Assembly (NCBI GenBank): GCA_903927265.1
Contig: CAIYMF010000312.1
Span: 22,854-86,853, forward strand
DNA from: an uncultured bacterium
GTDB taxonomy: Bacteria > Actinomycetota > Actinomycetes > S36-B12 > CAIYMF01
DNA: 64,000 nt
Direction: 5' to 3'
Part shown: positions 44,097 to 54,281 of the stretch, one piece after another
Position numbering within the stretch: position 1 is the first letter of the stretch
Layout: each line of letters starts with the position of its first letter
Position numbers and translations under genes: made by a program
The notes under the pieces: generated by a model
Database searches by the model: none
What the model saw: the letters and a program-made list of their open reading frames with translations, nothing else
What the model was told of the DNA's origin: nothing

Positions 44097-45467
44097 ATGG
44101 CAATCGTGCTGGTCCTGAGTGGTTTGATCACGGCGATCTACTCAGCCGCATCAACGCGTAGCGCCGCAGCGTCGGCATCTGAGGACTCCACGGCGAATGC
44201 CCACAAGGCAACGGGACTTCTGATTGAGCAGGCGTACGCCGACACTCAACGAGCACGAACTACTGCAATGGAAACGAGGAAAGCCGAACTCAAGAACATC
44301 GGGGCCCCGATCGCCTCAGCGCTCGATGAATTGCGTGCGCGAGTGGCGAAGGGTGAGTTGACCCTGCCTGAAGCAAAGCTTGCTGGCCTCGCGATCATTC
44401 GCTCTGTGCGCTTCAACAAGAGCGACTTCTTCTTCGCCTTCGACTCAGATGGCACCTCGATCGCCAATCCCAACCGGCAGTTCGAGGGTAAGAACTTGAT
44501 GAAGCAGCAGGACCCGAGCGGCATCTTTACCGTCCGCGAACTGCTGAAAATGGCCGACGAGAAAGGCAGTGGCTATCTCGAGTATTCATGGATCAAGTTG
44601 AACGAGACCGAGCCATCGCCCAAGGTCGGCTACGTCTACCGCTATGCCCCGTGGAACTGGATCATCGGCACTGGCGTCTACGTCGACGACATCGATAAGG
44701 AGGCGGCCGCTCGTCTCGAAGCGACTAAGCAGGCACTGGGGGACTCATTCAGTCGGGTGGCGCTCGCAGACAGTGGACTGCTCTTCGTGCTCGACAAGGA
44801 TGGGAAGGTCGTCGTCTCGCCTTCGAACCGTGACCTCTCAGAGTTGGGCACCACCGACTGGGGACGCAATCTGACGACCAGTCTGGTGGCGTCAGCGCCG
44901 AAGTCGTCGAAGGAGATCGTGCTGACAAACCTTGATGCAGCGCTCACCGGTACCAGTGAGCCGTGGGTGATGGATGTATCGACCTTCCCTGAACTCGGCT
45001 GGACTCTCGTTTCTGCGGTCCCCCAGTCGGAGATTCAGGCACCGGGCAACAGTCAGGCACTGCGTCAAGGCCTGATCAGCCTGAGCGTGCTGCTCCTCGG
45101 CCTGATCATCGGACTGGCGGCCAGTCGTCGTCTCGTTCGACCTGTGGCCACCATGACCAAGGCGGCCGCGGCGTTGGAGGCTGACTCCTTCGAACCAGAA
45201 ATGCTCGACGAGGCGGCCGCTCGCAAGGATGAGGTGGGGCTCTTGGCGCGCGCCTTCCAACGTATGGGAGCCGAGGTCGTCGCACGTGAGCGCAAACTAC
45301 GAGAGCAGGTGAGAACTCTGACCGTGGTTGTCGATCGGCAGAAGGTGGCCGAGGAGTCTGGTGCGATCACTGAATCAGACTTCTTCAAGGATCTTCAGGC
45401 GAAGAAGGAAGCCCTCCGCGCCAGAAATGCAACTCCCCCTGACTCCGACCTACCCTCCTCACGCTGA
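44097..45467 (+). CDS. Cache-HAMP receptor without output domain
   Basis: 456 residues from the first ATG. An N-terminal membrane helix (1-19) is cut short; the frame is open back to 43983 and would add SLSLRLALLM, completing the helix, so the real start may be a rare upstream codon. Two Cache-like regions follow (FFFAFDSDGTSIANP near 110, GLLFVLDKDGKVVVSP near 225), a second helix (about 321-344), HAMP, then about 60 coiled residues. No kinase, methyl-accepting or cyclase domain is seen. Possible orphan sensor acting through a partner. Confidence 0.78.
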   Translation: MAIVLVLSGLITAIYSAASTRSAAASASEDSTANAHKATGLLIEQAYADTQRARTTAMETRKAELKNIGAPIASALDELRARVAKGELTLPEAKLAGLAIIRSVRFNKSDFFFAFDSDGTSIANPNRQFEGKNLMKQQDPSGIFTVRELLKMADEKGSGYLEYSWIKLNETEPSPKVGYVYRYAPWNWIIGTGVYVDDIDKEAAARLEATKQALGDSFSRVALADSGLLFVLDKDGKVVVSPSNRDLSELGTTDWGRNLTTSLVASAPKSSKEIVLTNLDAALTGTSEPWVMDVSTFPELGWTLVSAVPQSEIQAPGNSQALRQGLISLSVLLLGLIIGLAASRRLVRPVATMTKAAAALEADSFEPEMLDEAAARKDEVGLLARAFQRMGAEVVARERKLREQVRTLTVVVDRQKVAEESGAITESDFFKDLQAKKEALRARNATPPDSDLPSSR

Positions 45468-45475
45468 CTGAAAGA

Positions 45476-45488
45476 CGGTCGGCGACCG
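45476..45488. terminator. Short hairpin after receptor gene
   Basis: CGGTCGGCGACCG is a perfect inverted repeat with a one-base centre, eight bases after the receptor stop in the convergent gap with the exchanger gene. No T-run follows, so its role in termination is uncertain. Confidence 0.3.
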
Positions 45489-45517
45489 AGAGTGCTCAGC
45501 GGCCGTGACTCGCAGGG

Positions 45518-46726
45518 TCAGGCAGGTTCGAGTTCGTCGTCGTCAACCCCCACAAACGGCGCGCGAAGCGTCGGCAGAATATGTCGTCGGTTGATGACGA
45601 ACATGACAAGAGCAATGACGGCATAGATCACGCACAACGTCAGGCGACCGCTCGTTCCAGTGACGGCGAATTGCACCGCGAACAGGGCTAGTAATGCCCA
45701 TGCTCCCCATCGAGGGAATCGCAGCGCCAGCAGAATGGCGACCCCCATCAGTGTCTGGGTCGCCGTCAGAAGCATCTCTTCGACTTGGCGCGAGTCGAGT
45801 GGAATTCCCGCAGCTCCGCCGCCTCCGACCCAGTACGCGATCGGAATCGACCCGACGAGCAGGGTCCACTGGTTGACCTTGCTGGAGATGAGGGTGGCGA
45901 TACCGTCTTGCGCGTTTCCACGAAGGGCGAAGATGATCGCGACGATGAATTCTGGGGCTTCGGATGCGAGTGGTGCGAGCCACTGCACGAGAAGGAACTC
46001 GTCGATTCGGAGTTCGTGACCCGATTGGACCAAGCTGTCAGCGAAGGGCTTGGCGCAGAGGAGAATCACCACGGCAGCGGCGAGGAACATCGAGGTGACC
46101 ATGATGCGGCGGGCGCGTGGCGCCAGCGCGCCAATAACTGCGGCCGTTCCGATGAGGTGCGGCTGTTCAACTTCCTGCCGCGTGACGCGGTAGAGGTAGT
46201 AGCCAAACCACGCGAGCAGCACGATGGCCAGAGGCATTGAGATGACGGCGGTGGCCGGGGCCATGAACGCGATGATTCCTGCAATGAGAAGGAAACCGAG
46301 TTCGACGCGCGTTCCCGTTTCGAGGGGGAGGGCTTTCATGGGGTTGCCTTGGCGACGAGCCACCATCAGGCCAAGTAAAACGACGACGGGCCAGCCCAAA
46401 CCCATCAGCAATCGGTTCGAGCCGGTCATATTGGCAGCGGCGTACGCGGTGTAGGTGGGGTCGGAGCCGGCTGTGTAGGCAAAGTAGAGGTCGACGGCGT
46501 ACTCGGGAAGAACCGCGATGAAGGCCAACACGGCGATGGCAAGGCCGCCGGAGATGTCCATTTGCGCGGCTTCGGCGGCCCACGCCAAGAGGAACGACGA
46601 GGCGACAACGGCGCTTCCAAAGACAGCGAGCGAGACCAGTGGATCGGAATTCATCCCGGAAATTCGCACGACTACGGCGGGCAGCATGAAGAGCGCCGCG
46701 AGGATTACTCCCCGAAAACGAAGCAT
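45518..46726 (-). CDS. Sodium/calcium exchanger family membrane protein
   Basis: A 402-residue CaCA-family antiporter with about 11 membrane helices. The first alpha repeat is GLAIAVLAFIAVLPEYAVDL with NMTGSNRLLMG, the second SEAPEFIVAIIFALRGNAQDGIATLISSKVNQWTLLVGS. Both contain the acidic Glu and Asn/Ser residues that bind cations. Direction is export of Ca2+ or another cation with proton or sodium exchange. Ion specificity is not known. Divergent from the DUF4239 gene. Confidence 0.88.
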   Translation of the reverse strand: MLRFRGVILAALFMLPAVVVRISGMNSDPLVSLAVFGSAVVASSFLLAWAAEAAQMDISGGLAIAVLAFIAVLPEYAVDLYFAYTAGSDPTYTAYAAANMTGSNRLLMGLGWPVVVLLGLMVARRQGNPMKALPLETGTRVELGFLLIAGIIAFMAPATAVISMPLAIVLLAWFGYYLYRVTRQEVEQPHLIGTAAVIGALAPRARRIMVTSMFLAAAVVILLCAKPFADSLVQSGHELRIDEFLLVQWLAPLASEAPEFIVAIIFALRGNAQDGIATLISSKVNQWTLLVGSIPIAYWVGGGGAAGIPLDSRQVEEMLLTATQTLMGVAILLALRFPRWGAWALLALFAVQFAVTGTSGRLTLCVIYAVIALVMFVINRRHILPTLRAPFVGVDDDELEPA

Positions 46727-46784
46727 GGGATGGACTCTATCTTCCGAGGAACGGGTAGCCTCACGGCATGGAATCGAGGTCGGA

Positions 46785-47618
46785 ATGGCGGATTTGATTG
46801 AGTCGCAGGTGTGGATTCTGCTCTGCGTCGGAATCGGAGTCGGCCTCGCTATCGTCGTGCGTCGTTTCTATATTCGGCCGAGTGGTGGTCCAACCCAAGA
46901 TGACGGAAGTCGATTCACCGATGCGTTGACCTACGTCTCGGGTGTGATCGGCATTCTGTTTGGCCTCCTGCTGTTGTTCACCGTGCAGCATTACACCGAC
47001 ACCGCCACCCTCGCCAAGGAACAGGCGGTCAGTTACGCCGCCGCATTTGATGAGACCGAGGTTCTTGAACCTGCCAAGGCAGAGAGTGTTCAGCGAGGTT
47101 TGGTGTGCGTCATGCGCGCGACCGCGACCGATTTTTGGGCGGCTGCCGAGCGTGGAGATCTCACCGGCGATGCCAATGTGCTGGCATGGCATCACAGGGT
47201 CGTCAAAGATTTGTCGAAGATTGAGGGCACAACGGGGCTGGAAGAAAGCGCCACGTCGTCGATTAGTTCCTACCTGACTGCGGCCGAAACCGCAGGTCAG
47301 GGCCTGCTGTTCAACGCCAAGGGGAATTTGCCGTTCGTGGCTCTGCTGGTGATTTGGGTCGGAACCGCGGTGCTGTCGTTCTTGATGGCGTTGAGTCTGC
47401 TCGACCGACCTCGCCTCGCAGTCGCCATGATCACGTCGATGACTGTGCTGACCCTCGCGGTGATGGCGGCCCTGACGACATTCGCCAGCCCGTTTACTCC
47501 CATCGGCCCGACGGTTACCCCTGACGCGCTCAATGCGGTGATGCTTCGCCTCGAGGCAGCCCATCCCGGCCCCATCTGGGCACCGTGCGAGCGACTGGAA
47601 CCATCGAAGGCGGAGTAG
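46785..47618 (+). CDS. DUF4239 membrane protein
   Basis: A 277-residue membrane protein with helices near residues 8-25, 48-65, 182-203 and 210-232. The LTYVSGVIGILFGLLLLFTVQHY and KEQAVSYAAAFDETEVL segments and the C-terminal pair of helices match DUF4239 (bestrophin-like). Function unproven; ion channel activity has been proposed for the group. GAGGTCGGA precedes the ATG. It begins 58 bases from the divergent exchanger start, so an ion-related role shared with it is plausible. Confidence 0.75.
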   Translation: MADLIESQVWILLCVGIGVGLAIVVRRFYIRPSGGPTQDDGSRFTDALTYVSGVIGILFGLLLLFTVQHYTDTATLAKEQAVSYAAAFDETEVLEPAKAESVQRGLVCVMRATATDFWAAAERGDLTGDANVLAWHHRVVKDLSKIEGTTGLEESATSSISSYLTAAETAGQGLLFNAKGNLPFVALLVIWVGTAVLSFLMALSLLDRPRLAVAMITSMTVLTLAVMAALTTFASPFTPIGPTVTPDALNAVMLRLEAAHPGPIWAPCERLEPSKAE

Positions 47619-47628
47619 CCTTTCGGTC

Positions 47629-48933
47629 ATGGGAAGCACGGCGACCGATGCATCGGCTCTTGCGCGAGAACTCGCGGAGGCGCGCGAGCGATACCGAGTT
47701 GCGCGGCCGGTAGGCGCGGCTCTAGATGAGCAGGCGCGCGAGGTAATGCCAGGTGGCAATACACGGTCCGTCCTGTATCACCCGCCCTTTCCTTTACGCA
47801 TCGCACGCGCCTACGGATCGATGATCGTCGACGTCGACGGATTCGAGTACGTCGATCTGCTCGGCGAATACACGGCCGGACTGTACGGCCACAACGACCC
47901 GGTCATCTTGGACGCGGTGCGCGAGGCACTCAACGATGGCTTGGGCTTCGGCGCGCATAACACGCGCGAACTCGTTCTTGCCCGGTTACTTGTCGAACGA
48001 TTCCCGGCGCTTGAATTGGTGCGGTTCACCAACTCAGGAACCGAGGCCAATCTCATGGCGGTCTCGCTCGCGCGGGCCGCTACCGGGCGCCCCGCGATTG
48101 CGGTGATCGATGGTGGGTATCACGGTGGATTGCTGACGTTCGGCGGAGGTGAGGGTTCCCCCGTGAATGCGCCGTACGAAACGGTGCTGTTGACGTACAA
48201 CGACATCGAGTCCAGTCGTGCGGCCCTGCGTGCCTCGGCTGACCGCATTGCTGCCGTCGTGGTGGAGTCGACTCTGGGTTCAGGCGGCTGTATTCCGGGA
48301 AGCCCTGAATACCTGCGCATGCTGCAAGACGAGGCGCGGGCGGCAGGCGCATTGTTCATCCTTGACGAGGTCATGACCTCGCGTCTGGGGCCGCACGGAT
48401 CTGCGCCAGGGCTTGGTCTCGAACCCGACCTCATCACGCTTGGCAAGTACCTCGGTGGGGGGCTGACATTCGGGGCCTTTGGCGGGCGCGCCGATGTCAT
48501 GGCGGCGTTCGACCCGTCGAAGCCCGGTGCCCTTCCACACGCGGGCACCTTCAACAACAACGTGCTCACCATGGCGGCAGGCATTGCCGGCCTCACCCAC
48601 CTGCTGACCGACGACGCACTCAATGAACTGAACGCGCGGGGTGATCGCTTGCGAATGACCCTGCGTTCGTTGATGGCGCCGTACGGATGGACGGCTTCGG
48701 GTAGTGGATCGATGGTCGGATTCCATCCGGTGACGGGTCCGATCACGCGGCCAGCGGACCTTGCCGATGCTGATCCGGGACGACGTGAACTGCTGTTCCT
48801 CGATCTGCTTGAACGTGGGTGGCGCCCGGCGCTCCGCGGGTTCATCGCTCTGAGCCTGGCCGTGACTGACGATGACGTCGACCGCTTCATCGACGATGTC
48901 ACGACTGTGTTGGCTGCTCGTTCCTCGCGGTGA
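47629..48933 (+). CDS. Class III aminotransferase (glutamate-1-semialdehyde aminomutase-like)
   Basis: A 434-residue PLP enzyme of fold type I. MPGGNTRS near residue 39, NSGTEANLMAVSLAR near 129, the Asp in FILDEVMTSR near 245, and the PLP Lys in TLGKYLGGG near 271 are intact. The pattern is that of HemL-like paralogues, but heme genes are absent here, so it may instead be an amino-acid racemase or omega-transaminase. ATG start 10 bases after the DUF4239 stop. It converges with the IclR gene four bases away. Confidence 0.87.
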   Translation: MGSTATDASALARELAEARERYRVARPVGAALDEQAREVMPGGNTRSVLYHPPFPLRIARAYGSMIVDVDGFEYVDLLGEYTAGLYGHNDPVILDAVREALNDGLGFGAHNTRELVLARLLVERFPALELVRFTNSGTEANLMAVSLARAATGRPAIAVIDGGYHGGLLTFGGGEGSPVNAPYETVLLTYNDIESSRAALRASADRIAAVVVESTLGSGGCIPGSPEYLRMLQDEARAAGALFILDEVMTSRLGPHGSAPGLGLEPDLITLGKYLGGGLTFGAFGGRADVMAAFDPSKPGALPHAGTFNNNVLTMAAGIAGLTHLLTDDALNELNARGDRLRMTLRSLMAPYGWTASGSGSMVGFHPVTGPITRPADLADADPGRRELLFLDLLERGWRPALRGFIALSLAVTDDDVDRFIDDVTTVLAARSSR

Positions 48934-48937
48934 TCGG

Positions 48938-49759
48938 TCAGCGCAGGCGGCGCGAGAGTTCGCGTGCGTAGGTGCGCACGAGTTCAGCGAGTACGTGGCG
49001 GGCCTCGGCATCGGTTGATGGGGTAGAAAAACTGCCTCTATGCGTGCTGAGTGTCCCCCCATGCGGAAAGAGGGGGGAGCGGAAGGTCAGACCGATGGAC
49101 GCGACCGGGCGTCCGTTGCGATCCAGTGCGGCAGCGGCGACGCTCGCGAATCCATCGGTGATGAAGCCATCTTCCTCGGCCCAGCCGCGTGCTGACTCGG
49201 TGCGCACTAAGGCCGTGAGGCTGCGCAGCGTCATCGGTCCACGTCCGGTGCGATCGACGAATGCGTCCCGGCTGGGAAAGAGTGCGCGAACCTGGGCTGC
49301 CGGTAGTGCGGCCAGCATGGCTCGACCCGAGGCGGTCAGGGAGGCCGGTAGTCGAACTCCGACGTCTGCGACCACCGTCACTGGGCTGGTGGCGATTTCA
49401 TGCAGAGCGAGGTACAGGGTCTCGCGTCCGTGGAGAACGCCGACGTGGGCAACGCACGGGGCGGTCTCGCTGGCCCGCTGAGCCAGGCCGGCAAGCAGGG
49501 GCCGAGCCAGCCGCTCGAGTGGTTCCTGACGCAGATAGGCAGTGCCGATTTCGAAAGCGGCCAGGCCGAGACCCCAGCGTTCATCTTCGGGGTAGTGCAC
49601 CACGAATCCCTCGGCTTCCATCGCGCTGAGCAGGTGGTAGACCGAGGAGCGCGGAAGACCCAGATCGCGGGCCAGTCCGGCGGCAGTCAGAGGTCCCGTT
49701 GCGCCGGCGAGCGCCCGCAACACCACCAGGGTGCGAGTGGCCGCAGGGACATTCGACAC
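48938..49759 (-). CDS. IclR-family transcriptional regulator
   Basis: A 273-residue regulator with N-terminal winged HTH ([41 protein letters not shown] split across residues 8-48) and an effector domain ([49 protein letters not shown]). Residues about 228-244 are encoded by a dispersed repeat found also at 8161, which interrupts the usual end of the effector domain. Divergent from hutU, so it probably controls histidine catabolism in place of the HutC repressor. GTG start. Confidence 0.88.
   Translation of the reverse strand: MSNVPAATRTLVVLRALAGATGPLTAAGLARDLGLPRSSVYHLLSAMEAEGFVVHYPEDERWGLGLAAFEIGTAYLRQEPLERLARPLLAGLAQRASETAPCVAHVGVLHGRETLYLALHEIATSPVTVVADVGVRLPASLTASGRAMLAALPAAQVRALFPSRDAFVDRTGRGPMTLRSLTALVRTESARGWAEEDGFITDGFASVAAAALDRNGRPVASIGLTFRSPLFPHGGTLSTHRGSFSTPSTDAEARHVLAELVRTYARELSRRLR
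49028..49075 (-). repeat. Dispersed repeat element, copy B, inside the IclR gene
   Basis: AAAACTGC, ATGCGTGCT and CATGCGG in the same spacing as copy A (38 of 48 positions identical by hand count); its complement shares CCCCTCTTTCCGCAT with copy C. It is read in frame in the IclR gene, adding about 16 residues, in the manner of protein-embedded palindromic elements known in Rickettsia. Confidence 0.55.
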
Positions 49760-49770
49760 GGCACTCCAAA

Positions 49771-49784
49771 TCTCGGATACGAGA
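49771..49784. promoter_or_regulatory. Palindrome, candidate IclR operator
   Basis: TCTCGGATACGAGA has perfect 5-bp arms around GATA and is immediately upstream of the IclR start. It overlaps the first arm of the larger inverted repeat at 49783-49811. Length and position match IclR-family sites. Confidence 0.5.
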
Positions 49785-49811
49785 CAACAATTGGGATCAG
49801 CCTATGTTGTC
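49783..49811. promoter_or_regulatory. Inverted repeat between IclR and hutU
   Basis: GACAACA and TGTTGTC form perfect 7-bp arms separated by 15 bases, ending 29 bases before the hutU ATG. With the adjoining palindrome it fills the 81-base divergent promoter region, so regulation of both genes from here is likely. Confidence 0.5.
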
Positions 49812-49840
49812 AAGGTCCTTGTGAGTGCTCGAATGTGCCC

Positions 49841-51499
49841 ATGACTTCAGGACCCCGCCCCGTGCACGCAGCCACCGGAACCTCCCTCACCGCACGTTCG
49901 TGGCCCACGGAGGCCGCACTGCGCATGCTGAGCAACAACCTCGACCCGGATGTGGCCGAGCACCCCGATGAGTTGGTTGTCTATGGCGGCACTGGGAAGG
50001 CGGCCCGCAACTGGGCCAGCTTTGACGCCATCGTGCGCACCCTCACCGATCTGCGCGAAGACGAAACCTTGCTCGTTCAGTCGGGTAAGCCCGTCGGCGT
50101 GATGCAAACGCACGAGTGGGCACCGCGTGTACTCATCGCCAATTCGAACTTGGTGGGTGACTGGGCCACCTGGCCCGAGTTCCGTCGTCTCGAGCAACTC
50201 GGTCTGACGATGTACGGGCAAATGACCGCTGGTTCGTGGATCTACATCGGCACCCAGGGAATCCTGCAAGGCACCTACGAAACATTTGCCGCGATTGCCG
50301 CCAAGCGTTTCGGCGGAACGTTGTCGGGCACCCTGACCTTGACCGCCGGTTGTGGTGGCATGGGCGGTGCCCAGCCGTTGGCCGTCACGATGAACGAGGG
50401 AACCTGTCTGATCATCGACATCGACGGAACGAGACTGCGTCGTCGGGTTGAAACGCGCTACCTCGACGAGATTGCTGACAATCTCGACGATGCCATTGAC
50501 CGTGTGGTGCGTTACAAGTCGCAGCGCAAGGCAGTGTCAGTGGGACTCGTCGGCAACGCTGCCACCCTGCTTCCTGAAATCCTGCGCCGTGGTGTTCCAG
50601 TGGACATCGTCACCGACCAAACGTCGGCACACGACCCGCTGTTCTACATTCCCGAGGACATCGATCTCGGCGATGCCCGCGACTACGCCGACAAGAAGCC
50701 CGAGGAGTTCACCGACCGGGCCCAGGAGTCGATGGCCAAGCATGTCGAGGCCATGGTCGGCTTTATGGATGCCGGCGCTGAGGTGTTCGACTACGGAAAC
50801 TCGATTCGCGACGAGGCGCGCAAGGGTGGCTACGGCCGGGCTTTCGAGTTCCCCGGATTCATTCCTGCCTATATTCGCCCGCTTTTTTGCGAAGGCAAAG
50901 GCCCATTCCGGTGGGTGGCGCTGTCGGGTGATCCCGCAGACATTGCCCGCACCGACAAGGCGGTGCTCGACCTCTTCCCAGACAACGACCACCTGCGTCG
51001 CTGGATCACCATGGCTCAGGACCGCGTCGCCTTCCAAGGTTTGCCTGCACGCATTTGTTGGCTTGGCTACGGAGAACGTGACAAGGCTGGTCTGGCGTTC
51101 AACGATCTGGTTGCCAGTGGCGAGGTGAAGGCGCCTATCGTCATCGGACGCGATCACCTCGACTGTGGTTCGGTGGCGTCGCCGTATCGCGAAACCGAAT
51201 CGATGCTCGACGGGTCTGACGCGATCGCCGACTGGCCGCTCCTGAACGCCATGGTCAATGTCGCTTCGGGAGCATCGTGGGTGTCGATTCATCATGGCGG
51301 GGGAGTTGGCATCGGTCGATCGATTCACTCTGGCCAAGTCAGCGTGGCCGACGGAACTCCATTGGCGGCTGCCAAACTTGCCCGGGTGCTCACGAATGAT
51401 CCGGGAATGGGCGTGATTCGTCACGTTGATGCTGGGTACGACCGAGCCGTTGAGGTGGCAGAAGAGCGCGATGTGCGCGTTCCCATGCTCGAAGGCTGA
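49841..51499 (+). CDS. hutU: Urocanate hydratase
   Basis: A 552-residue urocanase, full length for the family, converting urocanate to 4-imidazolone-5-propionate with tightly bound NAD+. The NAD region [18 protein letters not shown] lies near residues 170-187, the catalytic Cys in [18 protein letters not shown] near 444, and [13 protein letters not shown] near 480 is diagnostic. The ATG at MTSGPRP is chosen; the frame is open much further upstream but that part lies over the IclR gene. First gene of hutU-hutI-hutH. Confidence 0.96.
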   Translation: MTSGPRPVHAATGTSLTARSWPTEAALRMLSNNLDPDVAEHPDELVVYGGTGKAARNWASFDAIVRTLTDLREDETLLVQSGKPVGVMQTHEWAPRVLIANSNLVGDWATWPEFRRLEQLGLTMYGQMTAGSWIYIGTQGILQGTYETFAAIAAKRFGGTLSGTLTLTAGCGGMGGAQPLAVTMNEGTCLIIDIDGTRLRRRVETRYLDEIADNLDDAIDRVVRYKSQRKAVSVGLVGNAATLLPEILRRGVPVDIVTDQTSAHDPLFYIPEDIDLGDARDYADKKPEEFTDRAQESMAKHVEAMVGFMDAGAEVFDYGNSIRDEARKGGYGRAFEFPGFIPAYIRPLFCEGKGPFRWVALSGDPADIARTDKAVLDLFPDNDHLRRWITMAQDRVAFQGLPARICWLGYGERDKAGLAFNDLVASGEVKAPIVIGRDHLDCGSVASPYRETESMLDGSDAIADWPLLNAMVNVASGASWVSIHHGGGVGIGRSIHSGQVSVADGTPLAAAKLARVLTNDPGMGVIRHVDAGYDRAVEVAEERDVRVPMLEG

Positions 51500-51512
51500 G
51501 ACGCTGTACTCC

Positions 51513-52694
51513 ATGTCGTCAGTAGCGCTCACTGGTATCGGTTCGCTGGTTACCAACGACCCCGCGGTGGGCCAGGGTCCGCTCGGCATGCTCACGGACG
51601 CTGCTGTCGTGAGCGAGGACGGGTTGGTTGCGTGGGTCGGGTCGGCGAACATGATTCCGGAAGGCACCGATGCGGTCGTTGATCTTGGGGGAGCGGCCGT
51701 ACTTCCGGGCTTCGTCGATTCGCACGCGCACCTGATCTTCGCTGGTGACCGCTGGCCCGAGTTTGAAGCGCGCATGACGGGTGAGCCTTACACCGCCGGG
51801 GGAATTCGCACCACGGTGTCGGCCACGCGCGCTGCCTCCGACGACGATCTGCGAGCGAATCTTGCGCGTCTGGCCGCTGAGTTGGCCGCCAGCGGCGTCA
51901 CTACCTTCGAAAGTAAGAGCGGATACGGGCTTACCCGGGCCGATGAAGCGCGAAGTTTGCGCATCGCTGGCGAAGTCACCCCGGAAACGACATTCCTCGG
52001 TGCCCATGTGGTTCCTGCTGAGTACGCCGATCGTCCAGACGACTACGTGCGCCTGGTCATCGACGAGATGATTCCGGCGTGTGCGCCCCTCGCGCGTTGG
52101 ATTGACGTGTTCTGCGATCGCGGTGCCTTCGATGCCGATCAGGCGCGGGCGATTCTTGAAGCCGGTATTGCTGCGGGAATGCAGCCGCGCCTGCACGCCA
52201 ATCAACTGCAGCAAGGCCCCGGTGCTCAACTGGCAGTGCAGCTCAATGCCGCGTCCGCCGATCACGTCACGCACTTGTCGGCGCAGGATGTCGAGGCCCT
52301 TGCCTCGAGTTCGACGGTGGCAACCCTGCTGCCAGGAGCTGAGTTCTCGACTCGCTCTCCCTACCCCGATGCGCGGGCGCTGATTGATGCTGGCGCCACC
52401 GTGGCGTTGGCGACCGACTGCAATCCTGGGTCGAGTTTCACCACATCGATGCCGCTCATGATTGCGCTGGCCGTGCGCGAGATGCGCATGTCGCCGGATG
52501 AAGCAGTGTGGTCGGCCACCGCGGGTGGAGCCGCAGCACTGCGGCGCGATGATGTAGGTGTCATTCGTGTAGGTAGTCGGGCCGATCTCGTTTCTTTGCG
52601 TGCACCTCATCATGTCCACCTCGCTTACCGCCCCGGCGTCGATCTTGTCGACCGGGTGTGGGTTGGCGGCCAGCAGATCAAGGAATCCGCATGA
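51513..52694 (+). CDS. hutI: Imidazolonepropionase
   Basis: A 393-residue amidohydrolase that opens 4-imidazolone-5-propionate to N-formimino-glutamate. Metal ligands: [12 protein letters not shown] near residue 71, the His in LHANQLQQG near 228, HVTHLS near 253, and the Asp in ATDCNPGSS near 302. In many HutI proteins the LHA segment continues with Asp; here it is Asn. Fourteen bases separate it from hutU and its stop overlaps hutH (ATGA), so all three are co-translated. Confidence 0.95.
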   Translation: MSSVALTGIGSLVTNDPAVGQGPLGMLTDAAVVSEDGLVAWVGSANMIPEGTDAVVDLGGAAVLPGFVDSHAHLIFAGDRWPEFEARMTGEPYTAGGIRTTVSATRAASDDDLRANLARLAAELAASGVTTFESKSGYGLTRADEARSLRIAGEVTPETTFLGAHVVPAEYADRPDDYVRLVIDEMIPACAPLARWIDVFCDRGAFDADQARAILEAGIAAGMQPRLHANQLQQGPGAQLAVQLNAASADHVTHLSAQDVEALASSSTVATLLPGAEFSTRSPYPDARALIDAGATVALATDCNPGSSFTTSMPLMIALAVREMRMSPDEAVWSATAGGAAALRRDDVGVIRVGSRADLVSLRAPHHVHLAYRPGVDLVDRVWVGGQQIKESA

Positions 52695-54211
52695 GCAGCA
52701 GCACGGTCATCATCGGCACCGAAGGCATGACCACCGACGACGTCATCGCGGTGGCGCGTCAAGGTGCGCGGGTCGAGATCTCGCCCGAGTCGCTTGCCGC
52801 GATGGAACACTCGCGCCAACGCATCGAAGCGCTGGCGTCAGCAGCGCAGCCGGTGTACGGAATCTCCACGGGGTTCGGCGCACTTGCAACCCGTCACATT
52901 CCGCACGAGTTGCGCACCCAATTGCAGCGGTCACTGATTCGCTCACATGCTGCCGGTTGGGGTGAGCCCGTTGAACGTGAGGTCGTGCGCGCGCTGATGT
53001 TGCTGCGACTCAAGACACTCGCCTCGGGTTCAACCGGTGTTCGACCCGTGGTGGCGCAGACGATGGCGGCGCTTCTCAATGCTGGAATCACCCCGGTGGT
53101 TCATGAGTTCGGCTCGCTCGGCTGCAGCGGCGACCTCGCCCCGCTCTCGCACTGCGCCCTGGTGCTGATGGGTGAGGGTCGGGCGGTCGATTCGGAAGGA
53201 ACTGAGAAGCCGGTACCCGAGTTGCTGGCCTCAGCCGGCATCACAGCCATTGAGTTGCAGGAGAAAGAAGGCCTTGCACTCATTAATGGCACGGACGGCA
53301 TGCTCGGAATGCTGATCATGGCGATCGCCGATCTTGAGATGCTGTGCGACAGTGCCGATGTCATTGCGGCGATGAGTGTTGAGGGTCTGCTCGGTACCGA
53401 TCAGGTGTTCCGACCTGAACTCCACCTTCCGTTGCGACCGCATCCGGGACAGGCGGCGAGCGCCGCCAACATGTTCGCGGCCCTCGAAGGATCGGCGATC
53501 GTTGCCTCCCATCGTGAAGGTGACGGTCGAGTTCAGGATGCGTACTCACTACGCTGCGCACCGCAAGTCACGGGAGCGGTGCGCGACACCGTGACGCACG
53601 CGCGCATGGTGGCCCAGCGTGAATTGGCGGCTCGTATCGACAATCCGGTGGTGCTACCTAACGGTGAAGTGACGAGCAACGGCAACTTCCATGGTGCGCC
53701 TGTTGGGTATGTGCTCGATTTCCTCGCCATCGCCTCAGCCGACCTCGGGTCGATGAGCGAGCGGCGCACCGACCGCATGCTCGACACGCACCGTTCGCAC
53801 GGACTGCCGCCGTTCTTGGCTGACGACGCAGGTGTCGACTCGGGACTCATGATCGATCAGTACACGCAGGCCGGACTGGTTTCCGAGAACAAGCGACTGG
53901 CCGTGCCTGCCAGCGTTGACTCGATTCCCAGTTCAGCAATGCAAGAAGACCACGTCTCGATGGGGTGGCACGCGGCCCGCAAATTGCGTCGCAGTGTTGA
54001 CAACCTGACCGCGATTCTCGGCATCGAGTTGATTGCCGCGTCACGCGCCGTGGATTTGCGCGCCCCGCTTACTCCAGCCCCCATCACCGGCGCCGTGATT
54101 GCTGCGTTCAGGCAGACGGTTGCAGGTCCTGGCCCCGACCGCTTCCAAGCTCCGGAAATCGCCGCCGCCGCCGACTTCGTCCGTGCTGGTCTCTGCATGA
54201 ATGGTCAGTAA
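52691..54211 (+). CDS. hutH: Histidine ammonia-lyase
   Basis: A 506-residue ammonia-lyase that removes the amino group of L-histidine to give urocanate. The MIO prosthetic group normally forms from Ala-Ser-Gly; here the tripeptide is C145-S146-G147 ([14 protein letters not shown]), a variant known from database annotations as Cys-Gly 5-imidazolinone. YGISTGFG near residue 55, GTDGML, and QEDHVSMG near 423 support HAL over PAL/TAL. Starts by ATGA overlap with hutI. No formiminoglutamase gene follows. Confidence 0.95.
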   Translation: MSSSTVIIGTEGMTTDDVIAVARQGARVEISPESLAAMEHSRQRIEALASAAQPVYGISTGFGALATRHIPHELRTQLQRSLIRSHAAGWGEPVEREVVRALMLLRLKTLASGSTGVRPVVAQTMAALLNAGITPVVHEFGSLGCSGDLAPLSHCALVLMGEGRAVDSEGTEKPVPELLASAGITAIELQEKEGLALINGTDGMLGMLIMAIADLEMLCDSADVIAAMSVEGLLGTDQVFRPELHLPLRPHPGQAASAANMFAALEGSAIVASHREGDGRVQDAYSLRCAPQVTGAVRDTVTHARMVAQRELAARIDNPVVLPNGEVTSNGNFHGAPVGYVLDFLAIASADLGSMSERRTDRMLDTHRSHGLPPFLADDAGVDSGLMIDQYTQAGLVSENKRLAVPASVDSIPSSAMQEDHVSMGWHAARKLRRSVDNLTAILGIELIAASRAVDLRAPLTPAPITGAVIAAFRQTVAGPGPDRFQAPEIAAAADFVRAGLCMNGQ

Positions 54212-54281
54212 GCGCGCCTCGACCCAGTTTTCGTTACCCAGCACCTGCGTGACTCACGCTCGCCGACCGTAGGCTGGTGGT

